Below are positions 1-7,849 of a stretch of DNA of 24,451 nt, piece by piece. The stretch is from Desulfurococcales archaeon (GTDB lineage: Archaea; Thermoproteota; Thermoprotei_A; Sulfolobales; Acidilobaceae). The notes below the pieces were generated by a model, which was not told the DNA's origin, made no database searches, and saw only the letters and a list, made by a program, of their open reading frames with translations. Position numbers and translations under genes: made by a program. The stretch lies in assembly GCA_015521095.1 (NCBI GenBank), contig WAOU01000049.1, forward strand, positions 1 to 24,451. Direction: 5' to 3'. The number at the start of each line of letters is the position of its first letter. Position 1 is the stretch's first letter.

Positions 1-3
1 CAC

Positions 4-66
4 CGAAACTTTTATATAGAAGTAATCTTACCTTAGAGATTGGAGAACGATAAAAGGATAAGGTGA
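4..66 (+). promoter_or_regulatory. Promoter and ribosome binding site of the thermosome gene
   Basis: A BRE-like CGAAAC (4-9) is followed by a strong TATA box, CTTTTATATA (9-18), which predicts transcription start near position 40. AAGGTGA at 60-66 is a good Shine-Dalgarno site six bases before the ATG at 73. Seen directly; the start site is inferred from the usual archaeal TATA-to-start spacing. Confidence 0.7.
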
Positions 67-72
67 CAAGAC

Positions 73-1689
73 ATGGCGGCACTACCCTTAGAATCAATGG
101 GAGTACCAGTTATAATACTCAAAGAAGGTACCTCCCGCTCCTACGGAAAAGAAGCAGTTCGCTCGAACATAATGGCTGTAAGAGCCATCGCAGAAATCCT
201 CAAGACCACCTATGGTCCAAAAGGAATGGACAAGATGCTAGTAGACAGCCTAGGAGACATCACAATAACAAACGACGGAGCAACAATCCTCGACAAACTA
301 GACCTACAACACCCAGCAGGAAAAATGCTCGTGCAAATCGCTAAGGGACAAGACGAAGAGGCGGGAGACGGCACAAAGACCTCTGTAATATTCGCAGGAG
401 AACTCCTCAAAGAAGGAGAAAAACTGCTCAACAACAACATACACCCCACAATAATAGTCGAGGGATACAAGAAAGCACTAGAAAAGGCACTAGAGATACT
501 ATACGAGATAGGCAAACCAATCGACATAAATGATCATGAAACTCTAAAGAAGATAGCACTAACAAGCCTAAACAGCAAAGCCGTAGGCGAGGCAGCAGAC
601 TACTTCGCAGACATAGCAGTAGAAGCAATAAAGACCATAGTAGAGAAGAGGGGAGACAAATACTACGTAGACCTAAACAACATACAAATAATCAAGAAAC
701 ATGGCGGAAGCCTAAGAGACACAAAACTAATCAAAGGAATAGTCATCGACAAGGAAGTAGTACACCCCGACATGCCCAGGAGAGTAGAGAATGCAAAGAT
801 CGCGGTCCTAGACACACCACTAGAAATAGAGAAACCCGAAATAGACCTAGAGGTAAGCATCACCAGCCCAGACCTAGTAAAGCGACTACTAGAGAAACAG
901 GAGAAGATACTAGCAGAGAAAGTAGAAAAGATTGCAAGCGTTGGTGCTAATGTTGTTGTGACTCAGAAGGGTATTGATGAGGTTGCGCAGCATTTCCTTG
1001 CTAAGAGGGGTATTCTTGCTGTTAGGAGGGTTAAGAGGAGTGATATTGAGAAGATTGCTAAGGCCACAGGAGCAAAAATAATAACGAACCTAGACGACCT
1101 AACCGAGGAAGACCTGGGCTATGCTGAGCTTGTTGAGGAGAGAAAAGTCGGAGAAGACAAAATGATATTCATCGAAGGAGCAAAGAACCCCAAGAGCGTA
1201 ACAATACTCATAAGGGGGGGCTTCGAGAGACTCGTAGAAGAAGCTGACAGAGCACTCCACGACGCTCTAAGCGCTGTAGCAGATGCCGTAATTGACGGCA
1301 AGATCGTAGCAGGCGGAGGAGCCACCGAGGCAGAACTAGCAAAGAGGCTAAGAGAATACGCTAAGACTGTACCAGGCAAGGAACAGCTAGCCATCGAGGC
1401 ATGGATAAGGGCCCTTGAAGCACTACCACAGACCCTAGCATTCAACGCAGGACTAGACCCCGTAGAGATACTAATGAAGCTAAGAAGCGCCCATGAAGAA
1501 GGCAAGCTCTGGGCAGGCATAAATGTCGAAGACGGAGAAATAGTCGACATGATGGAGCTAGGAGTAATAGAGCCAGTAAGAATAAAAGCAAACGCCTTCA
1601 AAGCAGGAACCGAAGTAGCTACAATGATACTAAGAATAGACGACATAATAGCCGCTAGGAGAAGCGAAGACAAAGAAGAAAAGAAGTAA
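73..1689 (+). CDS. Thermosome subunit (group II chaperonin)
   Basis: ATP-driven cytosolic chaperonin subunit that assembles into the double-ring archaeal thermosome and folds proteins at high temperature. The 538 residues match the family length. The nucleotide-site signatures [10 protein letters not shown] (about 46-55), [11 protein letters not shown] (about 61-71) and GDGTKTS (about 99-105) are present, as is the C-terminal ATP-domain GGGATE. The tail ends in a charged EDKEEKK rather than the Gly/Met-rich tail of many thermosomes. The start follows AAGGTGA at spacing 6. Paralog class (alpha, beta, gamma) is not resolved. Codon use changes abruptly at 934-1066 from A-ending to T-ending codons in the conserved apical-domain segment; see findings. 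Confidence 0.97.
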   Translation: MAALPLESMGVPVIILKEGTSRSYGKEAVRSNIMAVRAIAEILKTTYGPKGMDKMLVDSLGDITITNDGATILDKLDLQHPAGKMLVQIAKGQDEEAGDGTKTSVIFAGELLKEGEKLLNNNIHPTIIVEGYKKALEKALEILYEIGKPIDINDHETLKKIALTSLNSKAVGEAADYFADIAVEAIKTIVEKRGDKYYVDLNNIQIIKKHGGSLRDTKLIKGIVIDKEVVHPDMPRRVENAKIAVLDTPLEIEKPEIDLEVSITSPDLVKRLLEKQEKILAEKVEKIASVGANVVVTQKGIDEVAQHFLAKRGILAVRRVKRSDIEKIAKATGAKIITNLDDLTEEDLGYAELVEERKVGEDKMIFIEGAKNPKSVTILIRGGFERLVEEADRALHDALSAVADAVIDGKIVAGGGATEAELAKRLREYAKTVPGKEQLAIEAWIRALEALPQTLAFNAGLDPVEILMKLRSAHEEGKLWAGINVEDGEIVDMMELGVIEPVRIKANAFKAGTEVATMILRIDDIIAARRSEDKEEKK

Positions 1690-1804
1690 CCTACACCTCT
1701 CCCTGGTTAATTTTTCCAAACACGATCCTATACGTTTCCGAATTATTCTAAAGTCAGGATATTCTCGTTTATACACGGTTCTAGTATAAGGGTGCTGAAG
1801 CGTC

Positions 1805-2413
1805 TTGATAATAATCCTCGCAGGAACTCCAGGAACAGGAAAAACAGTCTTGGGTAACTTGTTATCAAAAGACATAGATTGTTCTCTGACAAGTACGTCT
1901 AAACTATTGAGAGAACTTGGCCTTACACGAGCAGATCCCACGGGACGCTTCACAGAAGTCGTGGACGGCGAAATATCTTCTGCCGTGGAACTTCTTGTAA
2001 GAGAATCCCAAGAAGGCAAATGTATTGTTCTGGAGACGGTATATCCCTCGCTATGGTTATCCTATAAGGATCTAGACTATGAAATCTCGTTAATCATATT
2101 ATTACGGGCACATCCGGTCGAACTCTACAATAGACTAAAGGCTAGGAACTGGCCAGAGCAAAAAGTTATCGAGAACGCTCTCTCTGAAGCCTTCAACATA
2201 ATAGCTGAAGAACTACTCGACGCCTCATACGATGTTCTTGAAATTGATACCTCTCAGAAGACTCCTAGACAATCCCTCGAATCACTATATGATAAATTAG
2301 AGGAGTGGAGAACAGGCATCTCAATAGATTGGATGAACGATCCACACGTACAGGACCTAGTGGCTAAATGGAGCATCCGCATGGATCTCGACAAGTATAG
2401 GCTGGGGCTGTGA
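1805..2413 (+). CDS. AK6/Fap7-like adenylate kinase-type NTPase
   Basis: Small P-loop kinase of the adenylate kinase AK6 (Fap7) type. In archaea and eukaryotes such proteins bind ribosomal protein uS11 and act in small-subunit maturation. The 202 residues open with the Walker A motif GTPGTGKT (residues 7-14). A kinase-like core follows (YEISLIILLRAHP, then LKARNWPEQKVIENALSEAFN), which resembles the family's R..W...K..EN..AE pattern. It starts at TTG, supported by GGGTG at about 1790. The tail (about 165-202, basic and Trp-containing) extends past the usual core. The last 57 bases overlap the 3' end of the convergent ATPase gene. The kinase fold is clear; the AK6 assignment is by motif memory. 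Confidence 0.8.
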   Translation: MIIILAGTPGTGKTVLGNLLSKDIDCSLTSTSKLLRELGLTRADPTGRFTEVVDGEISSAVELLVRESQEGKCIVLETVYPSLWLSYKDLDYEISLIILLRAHPVELYNRLKARNWPEQKVIENALSEAFNIIAEELLDASYDVLEIDTSQKTPRQSLESLYDKLEEWRTGISIDWMNDPHVQDLVAKWSIRMDLDKYRLGL

Positions 2414-3904
2414 TATACTCTGCAATATCGCCGTACCTGTAGGTAGCTTGTCAAGCCTAGAAAACCAGTCCACATCCATACCCATTGTCTCTAGGATAAG
2501 CTTCTTGTCCTTATTCGATTTCAATGAATGAACTATCTTTGTATTAGTATTAAGTAGGAGCCTAGAATCCATTACTGAAGGACTCTGCGTAGCATATATT
2601 ATGTGCACCCCATACTTCCTCGCCTCTGAAAGTATAACCGCCAGTATATCAGATGCCATAGATATGTTCTGAACTTCATCTATGAAGACAAACATTAAAG
2701 GATGATTCTCGCCCTGAGAACTATATCGTCTGTATGCTTCCGTGAAAAGAATTGATAACATCATTATAACGTATAATCTCCTCACGTGGAGACTCATTAT
2801 GTTCGATAAATCAAGGACAATCCCCGAGACGTTCCCTCTAGCTAAATCTCCTGGACAATCCCTGAAGATCCTCCTACCCTCATTTAAGACAAGCATACCC
2901 AGTTTTCGCTGAAGCGCTCTCTTTACTTCTCTATCCCATCGAGAGTCTTCGGGTAACTCTAACACCATATCATACAATTCGCGCAGGTTCCTAGCATTAG
3001 ACAATACCCGAGAAAGAAGATACGCTTGGGGCTCTGTAAGGTCAAGAGCACGGGTCAATACCTCGAAGGCATAGTCTTTCCTGTCTTCACCATTACACGA
3101 GAGTATATCAGCAGGCAACTCTCCCGTCGATACGTCTACGATCTTAAATCCTTTAGAAGCTAGTACCCGGTGTTCTCCTGTCCAATCGAAAACCAAAACC
3201 CCCGCATTGTATTGATCAAGTAAGCGTGATGCGAGAACCCTTAATGTAGTGGATTTACCTGATCCAGTGGACCCAAATATCCCGATGTGGCCTTCAAAAT
3301 CCCTATAGTACAGGTAAACAGGTTCAAGTCGAGGAGTATCTAGCCGGTATCCAATGAATACCCGATCCTTGTCCTGCCCAATCTTGTTAGAACTACTAGA
3401 TATTAGCCCACTGAAGCTAGGCGATTTTACCGGACGTATACTTACTCCTTCTAGAAACGATACTATTGCACTCTCTATTATCTCGGACTCAATATCTTGA
3501 TCTTCCCCGTTTATTATAAGATAAGTGGTTTTTGACCCAGTTACAAACTCGTGTAGGATCGCGTACCTATTAGAGGGCCTGCTAGTACTTCTTGATAAAA
3601 GAAATTCCTCTATTTTTGACCCTACTATTGGGTCCTCATATATTATCTGGAAGACCTTAGGATTTTCCCTCCGATCCTCATCTGTATGTCTACATCCAAG
3701 ACCGGATCCCGTAGGAAACCTTATTCTCGCGGTTATATTGACTGCGTTTGCTTTGTACAATGAAATCACCGTTGCTAGAAAGGCTACGCCGACTATTAGT
3801 AAGACTATGGCGCCTGGTGCTCTGGATGCGTATGCTATAAGCGCTATTGCGATTATAGCCGGTATCAGCCTTAGTGTAATAGGTGCTCTCTCGACCCAAT
3901 CCAT
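2357..3904 (-). CDS. Membrane-anchored HerA/FtsK-superfamily ATPase
   Basis: The 515 residues carry two predicted N-terminal membrane helices (about 10-27 and 31-49), then a soluble region, then a HerA/VirB4-class motor. Visible motifs are Walker A GSTGSGKST (211-219), a following VLVFDWTGEH, Walker B FVFIDE (405-410) and the sensor-like YATQSP (437-442). Such ATPases pump DNA or peptides through hexameric rings. A membrane anchor is unusual for the end-resection HerA, and no NurA partner is adjacent, so the substrate is unknown. A TATA-like CATATAC near 3937-3943 and GGAG just before the ATG support the start. It overlaps the preceding convergent kinase gene by 57 bases. Confidence 0.85.
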   Translation of the reverse strand: MDWVERAPITLRLIPAIIAIALIAYASRAPGAIVLLIVGVAFLATVISLYKANAVNITARIRFPTGSGLGCRHTDEDRRENPKVFQIIYEDPIVGSKIEEFLLSRSTSRPSNRYAILHEFVTGSKTTYLIINGEDQDIESEIIESAIVSFLEGVSIRPVKSPSFSGLISSSSNKIGQDKDRVFIGYRLDTPRLEPVYLYYRDFEGHIGIFGSTGSGKSTTLRVLASRLLDQYNAGVLVFDWTGEHRVLASKGFKIVDVSTGELPADILSCNGEDRKDYAFEVLTRALDLTEPQAYLLSRVLSNARNLRELYDMVLELPEDSRWDREVKRALQRKLGMLVLNEGRRIFRDCPGDLARGNVSGIVLDLSNIMSLHVRRLYVIMMLSILFTEAYRRYSSQGENHPLMFVFIDEVQNISMASDILAVILSEARKYGVHIIYATQSPSVMDSRLLLNTNTKIVHSLKSNKDKKLILETMGMDVDWFSRLDKLPTGTAILQSISQPQPILVEIHADAPFSH

Positions 3905-3979
3905 GGTCTTTCTCCGGTAATGATATTTTCATGATTGTATATGTGGGAGAGACTGCTCGATGGACATATTGTTTCGCTC

Positions 3980-4078
3980 AATAACAATTATGTGTTATCT
4001 ATCAAACACGTGTGCTGTTGAATATGCCCAGCTACATTTTGATAGTTGTCCCTGGTTTATAGCGAATAATTGTTATTC
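3980..4078. repeat. 12-bp inverted repeat with internal palindrome
   Basis: AATAACAATTAT at 3980-3991 recurs as its exact reverse complement at 4066-4077. The second arm is itself a near-perfect dyad, GAATAA-TTG-TTATTC (4064-4078). The pair lies in the non-coding stretch between the ATPase gene start and the rpo8 stop, so it may be an operator or a structured transcript leader. A TATA-like GCTATAAACC reads on the minus strand at 4054-4063, next to the second arm. Function unknown. Confidence 0.55.
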
Positions 4079-4098
4079 CCAGTTGGATTGAAGTCCTC

Positions 4099-4118
4099 CT
4101 GCGGCTGTCTAGCCGCGG
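4099..4118 (-). other. Hairpin containing the rpo8 stop codon
   Basis: On the minus strand GCGGCT-AGAC-AGCCGC (4116 to 4101) forms a six-pair GC stem, extendable by one pair after a mismatch. The TAG stop of the upstream gene lies inside it. It could affect mRNA 3' stability or processing; no U-tract follows, so it is not a classical intrinsic terminator. Confidence 0.45.
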
Positions 4119-4465
4119 GTAATGCATAAGTAGTATTTCTTGCCTGGCTCAAGCTCCTCTAGGCGGGGCTCGAATCTAAAGATAACGCCCCATACACTGA
4201 ACACTGTATAGTTGGGGGCCTCTTTATGCTCCTGTTTGAGGTCTCTTACTATGTATCCATGCCCGCAGAATACATAGTTCTCTAGGTTCTGTGGTTTCGA
4301 ATCTCTAATCTCGAATACGAGCTTATCGCCTTCTTTAACAGAGAATAGCTCCTCGAGGACATCGAATTTTACTCTGTAGCCCTTTGCCTTGCCCTCTGCA
4401 ACCCACTGTCCTTTTATCTCGCCTTGCTTTACACTCGTCACCGTAACTGTCATTTTCTTCTTCAT
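4109..4465 (-). CDS. rpo8: RNA polymerase subunit Rpo8 (RPB8-like, RpoG)
   Basis: Small beta-barrel subunit of RNA polymerase, orthologous to eukaryotic RPB8. It is known only from hyperthermophilic Crenarchaeota and Korarchaeota among archaea. The 118 residues start with a basic MKKKMTVTVTSV strand and contain the FDVLEELFSVKEGDKLVFEI segment, a central CGHGYIVRD and the characteristic C-terminal YTVFSVWGVIFRFEP followed by KKYYLCIT. The ATG is preceded by GGAG at about 4468-4471. It is transcribed divergently from the Sm-like gene across a 59-bp shared promoter. Assignment rests on remembered family pattern, not an alignment. Confidence 0.75.
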   Translation of the reverse strand: MKKKMTVTVTSVKQGEIKGQWVAEGKAKGYRVKFDVLEELFSVKEGDKLVFEIRDSKPQNLENYVFCGHGYIVRDLKQEHKEAPNYTVFSVWGVIFRFEPRLEELEPGKKYYLCITRG

Positions 4466-4524
4466 GGCTCCGAACCCCTAATCTAAATTAACCAGTATGG
4501 CTACGGTGGTACAAGGGGATAAAA

Positions 4525-4971
4525 ATGGTCTTTGCCAGCGACGCGGCAAGAAGGTTCACAGTCAAGTTAAACACCTTGCTCGACAAGGTGATTATCGTAA
4601 AACTCGTCAACGGGAGAACATACAAGGGTAAACTCGCAGGATTCGATCAGTCTACATTAAGTATAGCGCTAGAGGCAGCCGTTGATAACGAGAACAATAA
4701 CTGGCCCATCGCTATAATATATGGGAGCACAATCTCCGAAATACTTGTAGAGGAAGGATCAATTTTCAGCGCTAAAGAATTCTCAGAATTCCTAATAAAG
4801 CACGGTGGAATACCTCCACACCAGATAAGAGTATACGAGGATATCAACGTTGTCGAGATCGCTAGAAGCGTCAAGGTCTCGAAGGACGGAGTCGAGGGCG
4901 CCGGACCACTCGCTCACAGAGTAAACACGCTCTTCAGAGAATACATGCGGCGTAAAGGAGTCCGGGTCTAA
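4525..4971 (+). CDS. Sm-like archaeal protein, SmAP3 type (Lsm domain plus C-terminal domain)
   Basis: RNA-binding Sm-fold protein expected to form ring oligomers. Residues about 10-72 are the Lsm domain: the Sm1 segment is LLDKVIIVKLVNGRTYKGKLAGFDQSTLSIAL and the Sm2-like segment is IAIIYGSTISEIL. In Sm2 the usual RG pair is replaced by YGS. Residues about 75-148 form an extra alpha/beta C-terminal domain, the architecture described for crenarchaeal SmAP3. Total length of 148 residues is about twice a simple SmAP. GGTGGT (4504-4509) and AAGGGGAT (4513-4520) precede the ATG. The gene is followed after 45 bases by the tRNA transglycosylase gene. Confidence 0.88.
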   Translation: MVFASDAARRFTVKLNTLLDKVIIVKLVNGRTYKGKLAGFDQSTLSIALEAAVDNENNNWPIAIIYGSTISEILVEEGSIFSAKEFSEFLIKHGGIPPHQIRVYEDINVVEIARSVKVSKDGVEGAGPLAHRVNTLFREYMRRKGVRV

Positions 4972-5016
4972 TCCCTAAACCACAAATCTCTCTTTGTCCA
5001 GTGACGGGTTACTGAA

Positions 5017-6525
5017 ATGTTTGAGGCCAAAGACGCAGACCTAGCAGGAAGAATAGGCAAACTATACACAAAAACTGGCGTGATCGAGACCCCTGCATTT
5101 TTCCCAGTGGTTGACGTCGAAAGACAAGAAATACCTCTCAAGGAAATCAGAGAGCTAGGATTCAACCAAGTAATAACAAACGCATACATTCTATACAAAC
5201 GCTATAGAGAAAAAGTCCTAGAACAAGGTGTCCACAGCCTTCTAGGCTTCAACGGCGTGATAATGACTGACTCAGGAGCATATCAGATCCTTCAATACGG
5301 CTCCGTAGACATAACGAACAAGGAAATCATAGAGTTTGAAGGAAAAATCGGCGTAGATATAGGCGTGATCCTCGATATACCTACAGGCGACGTCGACCGT
5401 CTCGCTGCCGAAAGAAGCGTCTCGGTTACTCTGAAAAGAGTCGAGGAGGCGCGAAGAATAGTTATTGATTATCCTGAAACTCTCTGGGTTCTACCCGTCC
5501 AGGGAGGAAAATATCTTGACCTAGTAGAGTACAGTGCCAAGAAAGCGTCGGAGCACGAGGAATTCTCAATATATGGTATAGGTAGTCCGACGGTCTTCTT
5601 AGAGAAGTACGATTACCGGACAGTCCTGGAAATAGTAGTCTCCGCCAAGAAACATCTCAAACCAGGTAAACCAGTTCACCTCTTCGGAGCCGGTCATCCA
5701 CTCATAATACCCTACGCTGTGGCTCTAGGAGTAGACCTCTTCGACAGTGCATCCTATATATTATACGCGAGGGATGATCGAGTATTTACTGACTTCGGTG
5801 TAGAGCGCCTAGACAGAATAACATATCTCCCCTGTAGATGTGGCGACTGCTCCGACTATAACGCTGAGAAAGTAAGGAATCTCCCTAAGAAGGAGAGAAT
5901 AAGGATCCTAGCGAGACATAATCTTTGTATGATAAAGTATTATCTCGACCTTACAAAACAGGCAATAAAAGAGGGGAGACTCTGGGAACTCCTAGAATCA
6001 CTAAGCAGACACCATGTACGACTATATGAGGCATTCCGGGCTATTTACGAGATGAAGGACTACTACTCGAAATATTCTCCACGTGTAAAAGGAGTAGTTC
6101 GCGGGATAAGGGCCTACGACTATTATAGCATGGGAAACCCGAGACTCTCATCTTATCATGAAAAAATACAAAACTATACTCCTCGCCTGGGAAGAGACGT
6201 GAAAAGGATTATCCTAGCGCCCCTCCCGCTAGACCCCGATCATTGCCCAGAGCCCAGCGACCTGGAGAGAGGAGAGGAATACGTTCTATACTATGATCCC
6301 TTCCTAATAGTCGTACCACAAGAACTATGCGGTGTTTATCCAACTATACACGTTCATAGGCCAGATATTGATATAGACAAAGGACACGCTGAAACTGTAG
6401 CCAAGAAAATCCTAATGTTCCTAAACAATATACCGGGGATAGACAGGTATAGTGTAATGATCCTTCAATCAAGTACTTATAGATCGCTCTCTGAGGAGCT
6501 TGAACGGCTCTTAAAACAATTATAG
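5017..6525 (+). CDS. tgtA: Archaeosine tRNA-guanine transglycosylase, catalytic part
   Basis: Replaces guanine 15 in the D-loop of archaeal tRNAs with preQ0, the first committed step to archaeosine. The TIM-barrel signatures are all present: DSGAYQ with Asp85, QGGKY (162-166), GIGSPTVFLEKYDYR, HLFGAGHPL, and LFDSASY with the probable nucleophile Asp243. The zinc site is Cys273, Cys275, Cys278 and His301. At 502 residues it is shorter than full-length euryarchaeal enzymes (roughly 580 or more) and lacks the C-terminal PUA domain. That module is encoded separately at 7319-7786 on the other strand. It likely shares transcription with the Sm-like gene upstream and ends 22 bp from a convergent gene. 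Confidence 0.96.
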   Translation: MFEAKDADLAGRIGKLYTKTGVIETPAFFPVVDVERQEIPLKEIRELGFNQVITNAYILYKRYREKVLEQGVHSLLGFNGVIMTDSGAYQILQYGSVDITNKEIIEFEGKIGVDIGVILDIPTGDVDRLAAERSVSVTLKRVEEARRIVIDYPETLWVLPVQGGKYLDLVEYSAKKASEHEEFSIYGIGSPTVFLEKYDYRTVLEIVVSAKKHLKPGKPVHLFGAGHPLIIPYAVALGVDLFDSASYILYARDDRVFTDFGVERLDRITYLPCRCGDCSDYNAEKVRNLPKKERIRILARHNLCMIKYYLDLTKQAIKEGRLWELLESLSRHHVRLYEAFRAIYEMKDYYSKYSPRVKGVVRGIRAYDYYSMGNPRLSSYHEKIQNYTPRLGRDVKRIILAPLPLDPDHCPEPSDLERGEEYVLYYDPFLIVVPQELCGVYPTIHVHRPDIDIDKGHAETVAKKILMFLNNIPGIDRYSVMILQSSTYRSLSEELERLLKQL

Positions 6526-6547
6526 GAGAGGATCCTTTCGGCCCTCT

Positions 6548-7312
6548 CTACATATAGATTCCCTTGTGGCGGTCACTTTCATCCTCTTCCTCGCTCCTAC
6601 CCGATAACATGGGGCCGAGCATCTCCATGAGGCGTTCCCGCTCGACTTTCCATTTTTCTGCGTATTCTTCCAGTAGAGATGTATCTATCTCTACGTTGAG
6701 AATTTCCCCTGCTATTACACGTACACCCTTTAACGCCGCATTATAGTCTATTTCCTCGACTGTCGAGTATGGGAGCACTATGATTGATGGAACTTTGTAG
6801 TGGACTGTATAGATGTATAGTAGTGCGAGGGGGCCCATTACTCCGAGTCCTGTCTCCATTTCGGGAGCCTTGAGCCTGGGGCCCTGATAGTATTTATTCG
6901 GCTTATGTCTATACCCGTATTCTTCCTCCCCATACATGAATGTCTTATTCAAGCCTCCTACAAGAACCATGAATTTTGAATTAATTTCCCGTGCGAACTT
7001 GACAAGGGCCTCTACATATTCGTCCGCGATCTCTTTCTCGGGCAGAGCCCTATTCACAATGATGACGGTTTTCGGATCCTCCTTATAATAGACGTCAAAA
7101 GGCATCCCTACTCCATCTTCTTCTACTATAATAAATGGCGGGCTCGGCCGTGTCAATATGTATCCTATCTTTCTTGCTTCGAGACCGAGTGCTAAGTGTT
7201 TTGAGACAAGATAACCTACCATTCCGAATCCTCGGAATCCTGTTACAATAATGGCCTCGCTAAGCTCTTCGACTGGTACATCGAGATTTATGTCGACAAA
7301 TGTTTTATTCAA
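6548..7312 (-). CDS. PAC2-family protein (proteasome assembly chaperone-like)
   Basis: The 254 residues match the archaeal PAC2 family, relatives of eukaryotic proteasome assembly chaperone 2. Recognisable segments are IIVTGFRGFGMVGYLVSKHL near the start, FMVLVGGL in the middle, and the later TGLGVMGPLALLYIYTVHYKVPSIIVLPYS. The C-terminal about 25 residues are acidic and probably disordered. It starts at TTG. Its ribosome binding site AGGTGA (7319-7324) is formed by the last codons and stop of the upstream PUA gene, so the two are translationally coupled. Lying next to a PAN gene fits a proteasome-related role, but archaeal PAC2 function is not settled. Confidence 0.85.
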   Translation of the reverse strand: MNKTFVDINLDVPVEELSEAIIVTGFRGFGMVGYLVSKHLALGLEARKIGYILTRPSPPFIIVEEDGVGMPFDVYYKEDPKTVIIVNRALPEKEIADEYVEALVKFAREINSKFMVLVGGLNKTFMYGEEEYGYRHKPNKYYQGPRLKAPEMETGLGVMGPLALLYIYTVHYKVPSIIVLPYSTVEEIDYNAALKGVRVIAGEILNVEIDTSLLEEYAEKWKVERERLMEMLGPMLSGRSEEEDESDRHKGIYM

Positions 7313-7318
7313 CTTGTC

Positions 7319-7786
7319 TCACCTCTTATGCCTGATCCTTACAATTTCCCCTCTATCCAAGCCCTCTATCATGTGAGGCGAAATCTTAACTCTTCCTACA
7401 CCTATTAAATTATCGTCTCGGTCCACGATTACACACTCATCTCCCGGCCTGAGATCCTCGTCATAGGAGACAATGTCTCTAGCCAAGACGCTACCTCTCA
7501 ACTCCCGATCCCCTCTTACAATAATTCTTAGTCTCGGCGGCCTAGTTCCCGAGACTATGAGTTTAGCAGCGCCTAGACCTAGACTGTACAAGTTATCGTT
7601 GGGTCTTAGTGTTAGTATCCTCTCGCCGGACTTATAGACGTTTCTTATTTTTCCTCTAGAAGTAACGTCTACTTCTATTTCATCAGGGTTTCCTAGGAGG
7701 AGGCTTGAGACATCGTCTCCGAACTGGTATGAGAGAATTGCTCTCAGCTTTGTTAATTCTCCTGGCAGGGGTTTTCTACGCTTCAC
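7319..7786 (-). CDS. Stand-alone PUA-domain protein (archaeosine TGT C-terminal module)
   Basis: The 155 residues match the C2-plus-PUA part of archaeal TGT. An N-terminal alpha/beta region (about 1-70) contains LRAILSYQFGD. The PUA domain (about 75-155) contains GLGAAKLIVSGTRPPRLRIIV, DLRPGDECVIVD and DNLIGVGRVKISPHM. In fused enzymes this module grips the tRNA so that G15 reaches the active site. Here the catalytic half is the gene at 5017-6525, so the two products probably work as one split enzyme. GTG start with AGGGAG/AAGGA upstream. It is the first gene of a two-gene minus-strand unit with the PAC2 gene. Confidence 0.85.
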   Translation of the reverse strand: MKRRKPLPGELTKLRAILSYQFGDDVSSLLLGNPDEIEVDVTSRGKIRNVYKSGERILTLRPNDNLYSLGLGAAKLIVSGTRPPRLRIIVRGDRELRGSVLARDIVSYDEDLRPGDECVIVDRDDNLIGVGRVKISPHMIEGLDRGEIVRIRHKR

Positions 7787-7828
7787 TCCTTAGACTCCCT
7801 ATGTGATAGGGTGGAGGCCCTAGAGAGT

Positions 7829-7838
7829 TAATAAAAAT
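7829..7838 (-). promoter_or_regulatory. TATA box of the PUA-PAC2 unit
   Basis: Minus-strand TTTTTATTA lies about 45 bases before the GTG at 7786, predicting a start near 7805. The same T-run lies just past the stop of the upstream PAN gene and could also end its transcript. Confidence 0.5.
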
Positions 7839-7849
7839 GAGTAGACAGG

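Noticed and set aside
1119..1673. 184-codon open frame antisense to the thermosome gene
   Set aside because: Low-complexity Ser/Ala-rich translation mirroring codon bias of the true gene on the other strand.
3525..3920. 131-codon plus-strand frame opposite the HerA-like N-terminus, with a hydrophobic end
   Set aside because: Its hydrophobic stretch is the complement of the membrane helices of the ATPase; no ribosome site or family match.
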